Source: an uncultured Roseateles sp. (lineage in GTDB: Bacteria > Pseudomonadota > Gammaproteobacteria > Burkholderiales > Burkholderiaceae). Taken from it: 8,972 nucleotides of DNA. The notes below the pieces were generated by a model that saw nothing but the letters and a program-made list of their open reading frames with translations, had not been told where the DNA came from and ran no database searches. Below, in pieces: positions 1 through 4,852 of this stretch. The position numbers were made by a program, and so were the translations under genes. Location: NCBI GenBank assembly GCA_946480605.1, contig CAMLKW010000188.1, positions 1-8,972 on the forward strand. Reading direction: 5' to 3'. The first letter of the stretch is position 1, and every line of letters begins with the position of its first letter.

Positions 1-599
1 GGCAGATCACCGGTGCGCCGATCAAGTTCGCCGGCGTGTCCGAGAAGATCGACGGTCTGGAGGTGTTCGACGCCGAACGCCATGCCGGCCGCGTGCTGGG
101 CATGGGCGACATCGTCGCGCTGGTGGAGCAGGTCACACAGAGCGTGGACCTGGCCGACGCGCAGGCCTTTGCCCAGAAGCTGAAGGACGGCAGCGGCTTC
201 GACCTGAACGACTTCCTGCAGCAGATCGCGCAGATGAAGAAGATGGGCGGCCTGGGCGGCCTGATGGACAAGCTGCCCACCAACATGATGGGCAACAAGC
301 AGCCCGGCCAGGCCGACATGGACCGCGCCGAGCGCGACATGAAGCGCATGGAAGGCATCCTGCGCGCGATGACCGCCAAGGAGCGCGCCCAGCCCGCGCT
401 GCTGATGGACGGCAAGAGCAAGGCCAGCCGCAAGCGCCGCATCGCGACGGGTGCCGGCGTGCAGATCCAGGACGTCAACCGCCTGCTGAACCAGTACGAC
501 CAGATGCAGGGCATGATGAAGAAGATGAAGGGCGGCGGCCTGTTCAAGATGATGAAGAAGCTCGGCGGCATGAAGGGCGGCCTGCCCGGCATGGGCTGA
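1..599 (+). CDS. ffh: Signal recognition particle protein Ffh, 3' part (partial at left edge)
   Basis: This is the C-terminal part of Ffh, the GTPase that binds 4.5S RNA and signal sequences and delivers ribosomes to FtsY at the inner membrane. The frame is already open at position 3, so the true start lies before the window; an internal GTG at 36 is not the start. Visible first is the end of the G domain (ITGAPIKFAGVSEKIDGLEVF), then the linker LGMGDIVALVEQV. The rest is the methionine-rich M domain, with clusters such as MKKMGG and MMKKMKGGG. The RNA-binding helix-turn-helix signature ASRKRRIATGAG followed by QDVNRLLNQYDQMQ spans about 423-510. The tail is the usual Gly/Met/Lys-rich end (GGLPGMG). 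Roughly the last 199 residues are present. An intrinsic terminator follows 14 bp after the stop. Identification is close to certain. Confidence 0.97.
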   Translation, partial: QITGAPIKFAGVSEKIDGLEVFDAERHAGRVLGMGDIVALVEQVTQSVDLADAQAFAQKLKDGSGFDLNDFLQQIAQMKKMGGLGGLMDKLPTNMMGNKQPGQADMDRAERDMKRMEGILRAMTAKERAQPALLMDGKSKASRKRRIATGAGVQIQDVNRLLNQYDQMQGMMKKMKGGGLFKMMKKLGGMKGGLPGMG

Positions 600-612
600 T
601 CCCGCAGCGAAG

Positions 613-635
613 AAAGGCCCCGAGGGGCCTTTTTT
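613..635 (+). terminator. Intrinsic terminator after ffh, between convergent genes
   Basis: A stem AAAGGCCC (613-620) pairs with GGGCCTTT (625-632) around the tetraloop CGAG. The T-run at 630-635 overlaps the 3' arm, giving a classic rho-independent terminator for ffh. It sits between the ffh stop (599) and the stop of the minus-strand S9 peptidase gene (654). The same hairpin could also act on the peptidase transcript, but the T-tract on that strand is short and interrupted (TTTCTTC), so termination that way should be weaker. Confidence 0.92.
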
Positions 636-653
636 GTTGGGCGCGCGGCGCGC

Positions 654-2705
654 TTACTTCTTCTCGGCCGCGGCCTTCAGGCCGGGCAGGAAGTCGGCGC
701 CGTGTGCGATCTGCGCGGTGGACGCGCGCACGGTCTCGCCCAGCGGCTCGACGCGGCCGCCCAGGCAGTGGCCCAGGAAGCTCTCGGCGATCGCGTTGAA
801 GCCGATGCGGTTGTTCGGCTTGGCGAAGCCATGGCCCTCGTCCGGGTACAGCACGTAGGTGACCGGGATGTTCTTGGCCTGCATGGCCTGCACGATCTGG
901 TCCGACTCCGCCTGCTTCACGCGCGGGTCGTTGGCGCCCTGCCCGATCAGCAACGGGCGCACGATCTGGTCGGCCTTGTACAGCGGGGACGCGGCGCGCA
1001 GGATGGCCTTGCCCTCGTCGGTCGTCGGGTCGCCCATGCGGCTGTACATCTGCTTCTTGCCGGCCTCCCAGTACGGCGGGATGGTGCCCAGCAGCGTCTC
1101 CAGGTTGGAGGGCCCCACGATGTCCACGGCGCAGGCGAAGGTGGTCGGCGTGAAGGTCAGGCCGGCCAGCGCCGCGTAACCGCCGTAACTGCCGCCCATG
1201 ATGGCGACCTTGTCGGGGCTGGTGACGCCCTGCTTGACGGCCCAGTTCACGGCGTCGATCAGGTCGTCGTGCATGGCCAGGCCCCACTGCTTGTTGCCGG
1301 CGTTCAGGAACTTCTTGCCGAAGCCGGTGGAGGCGCGGAAGTTCACCGACAACACCGCATAGCCGCGATTGGCCAGCCACTGGTGGTAGCCGTTGTAGCC
1401 GTAGCCGTCCCGTGCCCAGGGGCCGCCGTGCACGAAGAGCACCATGGGCACGGCCTGCTCGGGCTTGCCGTCGCCGTTCTTGTCGGCGCCCTGAGGCAGC
1501 GTCAGATAGCTGGGCAGCGTCAGGCCGTCGCGCGACTTGATCTCCACCGCGTGCATGGGCACCAGCGGCGCGTTCTGCAGCTCGGGGCGGGCGACATACA
1601 GCGGCGACAGCTTCTTCGCCTTGCGGTCGTACAGGTAGGTGGCCGACACCTTGGACACCGGGTCGATGCCGACGATCCACTTGTCGTCAGCCCGCGTGCG
1701 GCTGCTGACGAAGACTTCGCCTTTGCCGAGCTGTTTTTGCAGCCAGTCGAAGTCCGCCTTCAAGGCCTTGTCGACGAAGTGCCACTCGGTGGTCAGGTAG
1801 TCGACCGCATAGGCCTGCACCTCGCCGGTGACGGTGTTGCGCAGGGTCTGGCCCAGATCGGCGCGGGAGTCCTGCGCGATCAGCGTGCGCTGGCCGGTGG
1901 CGGTGTTCTCGGCGAACACGGCGGTGGTGTCGCGGTCGCGCGAATCGCGCCAGTACAGCGTCTTGCCGTCGGCGGTGTAGCCGATGGGGCCGGTCGCGTT
2001 GTCCTCCAGGCTGGTGCTGAGGAAAGGCTTGTCGGCCACCGCGCCGTCCTTGACCTGGTAGTAGTCGACGCCGCCTGCGGCATTGGGCCGCGCGCCCAGA
2101 CGCACCTGCAGGTCGTCATCGGTCTCGAAGCCGGCGAAGCCATCACCCTTCATGACCAGCTTCAGCTCGCCGGTCTTCAGGTTCAGCAGGTGCACGTCAT
2201 GCCAGCGCGGGTCGCGGTTGTTGATGCCCACCAGCACCTCGTCCAGACGCTTGCGCGAGCCGCCCAGCATGCGCACGCGCACCTTGTCGAACGGCGTGTA
2301 GTCGCGCTGCGCGCCGGTCTTCACGTCCACGCCGTAGAGGCGGAAGTTCTCGTCGCCCGCGTTGTCCTTGACGAACAGCAGTTGCTCGCTGTTGCCCGAC
2401 CAGAAATGGCCGGGAATGGGACGGTCCTTGGAATCGGTGACGGCCTTGGCGGCTTCAGGCTTGTCGGCCGGCGCGACCCAGACGTTCATCACGCCGTTCA
2501 CCGGCGCCATCCACGACAGCCATTGGCCGTCCGGGCTGAGCTGCGCACCCGCCTTCACGGGGTTGCCGAACAGCGCAGCACGCGGAATCAGCGGCGTGTC
2601 GGCCACGGTGATGGCGGCCTTGCGGGCGTCGGCGGCGTGGACGCCGGTCGGCAGTGCGGCAGCAAGCGCCAGGGTCAGCGGAAGCAGGAACGGGGAACGG
2701 GACAT
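654..2705 (-). CDS. Secreted S9-family serine peptidase (prolyl oligopeptidase / acylaminoacyl-peptidase type)
   Basis: This 683-aa protein has a Sec signal peptide (MSRSPFLLPLTLALAAALP..., likely cleaved after VHA, residue 24), so it should act in the periplasm or outside the cell. Residues about 25-390 are a beta-propeller-like region, with motifs such as QLSPDGQWLSW. Residues about 395-683 are the alpha/beta-hydrolase domain. The oxyanion motif HGGP starts at His426. The nucleophile elbow is GGSYGG with Ser506, Asp593 lies in GANDPRV, and His625 in DEGHGF, so the triad is complete. Length and order fit S9 dipeptidyl/acylaminoacyl peptidases, which cleave short peptides; exact specificity cannot be read. 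The ATG at 2705 is chosen because the signal peptide begins there and a GAGG lies 5 nt upstream. The frame stays open to 3143, but that part is not protein-like. The gene stands alone, convergent with ffh and divergent from the DUF2726-like gene. Confidence 0.93.
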   Translation of the reverse strand: MSRSPFLLPLTLALAAALPTGVHAADARKAAITVADTPLIPRAALFGNPVKAGAQLSPDGQWLSWMAPVNGVMNVWVAPADKPEAAKAVTDSKDRPIPGHFWSGNSEQLLFVKDNAGDENFRLYGVDVKTGAQRDYTPFDKVRVRMLGGSRKRLDEVLVGINNRDPRWHDVHLLNLKTGELKLVMKGDGFAGFETDDDLQVRLGARPNAAGGVDYYQVKDGAVADKPFLSTSLEDNATGPIGYTADGKTLYWRDSRDRDTTAVFAENTATGQRTLIAQDSRADLGQTLRNTVTGEVQAYAVDYLTTEWHFVDKALKADFDWLQKQLGKGEVFVSSRTRADDKWIVGIDPVSKVSATYLYDRKAKKLSPLYVARPELQNAPLVPMHAVEIKSRDGLTLPSYLTLPQGADKNGDGKPEQAVPMVLFVHGGPWARDGYGYNGYHQWLANRGYAVLSVNFRASTGFGKKFLNAGNKQWGLAMHDDLIDAVNWAVKQGVTSPDKVAIMGGSYGGYAALAGLTFTPTTFACAVDIVGPSNLETLLGTIPPYWEAGKKQMYSRMGDPTTDEGKAILRAASPLYKADQIVRPLLIGQGANDPRVKQAESDQIVQAMQAKNIPVTYVLYPDEGHGFAKPNNRIGFNAIAESFLGHCLGGRVEPLGETVRASTAQIAHGADFLPGLKAAAEKK

Positions 2706-2735
2706 GAGCGCCTCGGTCGAATAGAGAAGACCCGG

Positions 2736-2764
2736 AGCATAGGCAGTCGGGCGGCCCGTGCCAT
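2736..2764 (-). promoter_or_regulatory. Candidate sigma-70 promoter for the S9 peptidase gene
   Basis: Read on the minus strand, ATGGCA (2759-2764, four of six matches to TTGACA) lies 17 bp from TATGCT (2736-2741, four of six matches to TATAAT). A transcript would start near 2729, giving a leader of about 24 nt that includes the GAGG ribosome-binding site at 2711-2714. Spacing and position are good and the hexamers are moderate. No experimental support is available. Confidence 0.4.
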
Positions 2765-2776
2765 CGGTCAGGGCCC

Positions 2777-2797
2777 GCCCGGCACGGCCTGCCGGGC
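2777..2797. repeat. Perfect inverted repeat upstream of the S9 peptidase promoter
   Basis: GCCCGGCA (2777-2784) and TGCCGGGC (2790-2797) form a perfect 8-bp inverted repeat around a 5-nt centre. It lies between two divergent genes, 13 bp upstream of the candidate -35 of the peptidase gene. It could be an operator or a chance palindrome in GC-rich DNA. The rest of the 214-bp intergenic region also holds CCCTAAGGG (2814-2822) and CCCC-7nt-GGGG (2858-2872). I cannot assign any of these to a known regulator. Confidence 0.3.
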
Positions 2798-2883
2798 CGG
2801 CCGGGTGGATTCCCCCTAAGGGTTGCTGCGGACGTCGAAACAAGCGCACACACTTGCCCCCAAGTTCAGGGGACATCGGGGCG

Positions 2884-2912
2884 TGGTCAGGGCCTGACGC
2901 CACCGCTAGCGT
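2884..2912 (+). promoter_or_regulatory. Candidate promoter giving a leaderless DUF2726-like mRNA
   Basis: TGGTCA (2884-2889, four matches to TTGACA) and TAGCGT (2907-2912, keeping the key TA...T of the -10 box) are 17 bp apart. The expected start of transcription, about 7 nt past the -10, falls at 2919-2920, on the A of the chosen ATG at 2920. No Shine-Dalgarno sequence precedes that ATG, which fits leaderless translation. This is an inference from spacing. Confidence 0.35.
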
Positions 2913-2919
2913 GGCCCGC

Positions 2920-3453
2920 ATGCTGAACCTCCACCTCCCCCGCGCCATGGGCGCCTGGCTCAATCGGCTGACCGGACAGGAAAGCGGCCCGGCCGCGGAA
3001 CTCTCGGACACCGTGGTGCACTGGCCGCCCACGCCCGCGCGGGTGTTGGCAAGCGTGGAGCGGCATGCCCACAAGGCCATCGCGCAGGCGCTGATGCTGG
3101 AACACCCAAAAGGCTTCCTGCTGGCGCATGTGCCGCTGCACAAGCTGGTGCGCGTGCCGCGCCAGCATTCCTACCGCGAGTGGCTGTCGCGCACGGGATT
3201 GCTGACCGTTGACTTCGCGCTGTGCGACGAGCACGGCTATGTGCGGTCCGTGGTGCTCATGCCGCTGCCCAACGAGCAGCCGCGCCTGGCGCACCGGCGC
3301 GACCGGCTGCTGCGCGTGCTGGAGGCCACCGGGCTGCCGCTGGCGCTGTGGGAGCGCGACCGGCAGGGCGAGGACATCGCCGCGCTGCGCGCCACCCTGT
3401 TCCCCAAGCCGCGCGGCGCCGGCTACTTCGCGGACAAACCTCAGTCACATTGA
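2920..3453 (+). CDS. DUF2726-like small protein of unknown function
   Basis: This 177-aa basic protein has no signal peptide or membrane segment. The core, residues about 63-145, reads like a DUF2726 domain: HVPLHKLVRVPRQHSYREWL, then TVDFALCDEHGYV (Asp98, Asp103), a short strand VVLMP, then RRDRLLRVLEATGLPLALW. In DUF2726 proteins the strand after the DF..CD turn usually carries an acidic residue, as in a PD-(D/E)XK-like fold. Here it is VVLMP, so a nuclease activity would probably be lost; this comparison is from memory. The ATG at 2920 is chosen because the sequence becomes protein-like there. An in-frame GTG at 2911 is the main alternative, and the open frame back to 2758 looks non-coding. 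No Shine-Dalgarno is visible. The gene is divergent from the S9 peptidase gene and convergent with ftsY. Its function is not known. Confidence 0.72.
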   Translation: MLNLHLPRAMGAWLNRLTGQESGPAAELSDTVVHWPPTPARVLASVERHAHKAIAQALMLEHPKGFLLAHVPLHKLVRVPRQHSYREWLSRTGLLTVDFALCDEHGYVRSVVLMPLPNEQPRLAHRRDRLLRVLEATGLPLALWERDRQGEDIAALRATLFPKPRGAGYFADKPQSH

Positions 3454-3504
3454 CCCCCCGCCCGGCCACGCCGCGCTGAACGCCGCGCGCTTCCGGCCGG
3501 GACC

Positions 3505-3539
3505 GCGATGCTTGCGGCATTGAGCCGCAAGCACATCGC
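3505..3539. repeat. Long inverted repeat between convergent genes (hairpin, possible terminator)
   Basis: TGCTTGCGGC (3509-3518) pairs perfectly with GCCGCAAGCA (3524-3533) around the loop ATTGA. GCGA (3505-3508) and TCGC (3536-3539) extend the stem past a CA bulge at 3534-3535, giving 14 pairs. It lies 52 bp after the DUF2726-like stop and 33 bp from the ftsY stop, so it can fold in both transcripts. There is no T-tract on either strand. It may protect mRNA 3' ends, help a U-tract-independent terminator, or belong to a dispersed repeat family. Confidence 0.6.
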
Positions 3540-3544
3540 CAGAC

Positions 3545-3565
3545 GGGCCGCCTTGGGAGCGGCCC
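3545..3565 (-). terminator. Hairpin just after ftsY, terminator-like but lacking a T-tract
   Basis: GGGCCGC (3545-3551) and GCGGCCC (3559-3565) form a perfect 7-bp, all-GC stem around a 7-nt loop. On the ftsY strand it begins 6 nt after the TAA stop, the usual place for a terminator. The bases that follow (GTCTGGCG) are not T-rich, so termination would need help from Rho or from the larger hairpin at 3505-3539. Confidence 0.45.
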
Positions 3566-3571
3566 GGCGGG

Positions 3572-4729
3572 TTACTCCAGCAGCGCGCGCGCAAACTCGC
3601 GCGCGCTGAAGGTCTCCAGGTCTTCCAGCTTCTCGCCGACGCCGATGAAGTAGACCGGCACCGGCCGCTCACGCGCGATGGCCGCCAGCACGCCGCCCTT
3701 GGCCGTGCCGTCCAGCTTGGTGACGATGAGGCCGGTCAGGCCCAGCGCCTCGTCGAAGGCCTTGACCTGGTTCAGCGCGTTCTGGCCGGTGTTGCCGTCC
3801 ACCACCAGCAGCACCTCGTGCGGGCCGTCGGGCTGCGCCTTGGCGATGACGCGCTTGATCTTCTTCAGCTCCTCCATCAGGTGGATCTGCGTCGGCAGGC
3901 GGCCGGCGGTGTCGGCGATGACCACGTCCGCACCGCGCGCGCGGCCGGCGTTCACGGCGTCGAAGGACACGGCTGCCGGGTCGCCGCCTTCCTGGCTGAT
4001 GATCTCGACCTGCGCGCGGTCGGCCCACACGCCCAGTTGCTCGCGCGCGGCGGCGCGGAAGGTGTCGGCGGCGGCCAGAAGCACCTTCTGCTCGGCCTCG
4101 GCGAGGTGGCGGGTCAGCTTGCCGATGCTGGTGGTCTTGCCGGCGCCGTTGACGCCCACGACCATCATCACCGTCGGTGTGAAGCGCCCCACCTCCAGGC
4201 CCTTCTCCAGCGGTGCCAGCAGCTGGGCGAGCGCATCCACCAGCAGCGCGCGCACGGCCTGCGGGTCGGTCGCCTTGGCCTCCTTCACGCGCCGCTTCAG
4301 GTCGTCCAGCAGGAACTGCGTGGCCTTCACGCCGGTATCGGCCAGCAGCAGCGCCTCTTCCAGTTCGTCGTAGAGCTGGTCGTCGATCCTGGTGCCGGTG
4401 AAGACGCCGGCAATGCTGCCGCCGGTCCTGCGCAGGCCGGCGCGCAGGCGGTCCATCCAGCTCTGCCGCGGCGCAGGCGCCGGTACGGTTGCGGGCACCG
4501 GCACGACCGGCGCTGGCGGCGGCAACGCGACAGGGACAGCCACCGGCGCCGCCACGGGCGCCGCAACCGGTGAGGCGGCAGGCGCTGGCGCAGCCGGAAC
4601 GGGCGCGGCCGGACTTGCGGGAGGCTCCGGCGGACTGGCCGGCTTGACGGTCCACCCCTCCGACAGCAGCGTGGGCCCATCGGCGGGCGCGGGAGCCGGG
4701 GCCGACTTCTTCTTGAAGAAACTGAACAT
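3572..4729 (-). CDS. ftsY: Signal recognition particle receptor FtsY
   Basis: This 385-aa SRP receptor GTPase docks Ffh-ribosome complexes at the inner membrane. The N-terminus MFSFFKKK is a short basic amphipathic membrane-targeting patch. Residues about 9-88 are a low-complexity Ala/Pro/Val linker replacing the longer acidic A domain of E. coli FtsY (497 aa). The N domain spans about 90-180. The G domain carries the P-loop GVNGAGKT (192-199), DTFRAAA (222-228), DTAGR (273-277) and TKLD (337-340). It ends with GVGEKLEDLETFSAREFARALLE, spanning 363-385. All GTPase motifs are intact. The ATG at 4729 is chosen because the family N-terminus begins there. No clear Shine-Dalgarno is seen, and an out-of-frame ATG lies 8 nt upstream. 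The frame stays open far upstream, antisense to the next gene; that is not coding. The gene stands alone here, not beside rsmD as in many proteobacteria. Confidence 0.97.
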   Translation of the reverse strand: MFSFFKKKSAPAPAPADGPTLLSEGWTVKPASPPEPPASPAAPVPAAPAPAASPVAAPVAAPVAVPVALPPPAPVVPVPATVPAPAPRQSWMDRLRAGLRRTGGSIAGVFTGTRIDDQLYDELEEALLLADTGVKATQFLLDDLKRRVKEAKATDPQAVRALLVDALAQLLAPLEKGLEVGRFTPTVMMVVGVNGAGKTTSIGKLTRHLAEAEQKVLLAAADTFRAAAREQLGVWADRAQVEIISQEGGDPAAVSFDAVNAGRARGADVVIADTAGRLPTQIHLMEELKKIKRVIAKAQPDGPHEVLLVVDGNTGQNALNQVKAFDEALGLTGLIVTKLDGTAKGGVLAAIARERPVPVYFIGVGEKLEDLETFSAREFARALLE

Positions 4730-4780
4730 GGCGGCATTTTCGCCTGCCGTCGCCGCTCGCCTCCCGGCCGCGCTTTCTCG

Positions 4781-4798
4781 CAAACGCATGAGCGTTTG
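4781..4798. promoter_or_regulatory. Candidate operator between ftsY and the glycoside hydrolase gene
   Basis: CAAACGC (4781-4787) and GCGTTTG (4792-4798) form a perfect 7-bp inverted repeat around ATGA. It sits in the 123-bp gap between two divergent genes, 52 bp from the ftsY start and 55 bp from the hydrolase ATG. The half-site (AAACGC/GCGTTT) and dyad layout suit a dimeric repressor such as a LacI- or GntR-type sugar regulator, but no regulator gene is in the window. The flanking DNA also has a CATAAA (4804-4809) that could be part of a -10 box, though I found no matching -35. Confidence 0.4.
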
Positions 4799-4852
4799 GC
4801 GTCCATAAACAAGGGGACACTGACCGAGCATCCACGCTCTCCCGGTCTGCCC

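Noticed and set aside
702..2819. A plus-strand frame of 705 codons opposite the S9 peptidase gene
   Set aside because: It is rich in Val, Gly, His, Arg and Gln with no recognisable motif, and it mirrors the peptidase codons. The minus strand carries the complete Ser-Asp-His enzyme.
2861..2885. CAAGTT followed by a GC-rich spacer, resembling a flagellar sigma-28 -35 element
   Set aside because: The matching GCCGATAA-type -10 is absent and the downstream gene is not a motility gene.
2706..3143. Upstream extension of the S9 peptidase frame
   Set aside because: The signal peptide, ribosome-binding site and candidate promoter all point to ATG 2705. The extension overlaps the divergent DUF2726-like gene and has no protein-like features.
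4392..4808. A plus-strand frame rich in Gly/Ala/Thr opposite the FtsY linker
   Set aside because: It is the antisense image of the Ala/Pro linker. The FtsY frame is certain and this frame ends in no recognisable domain.
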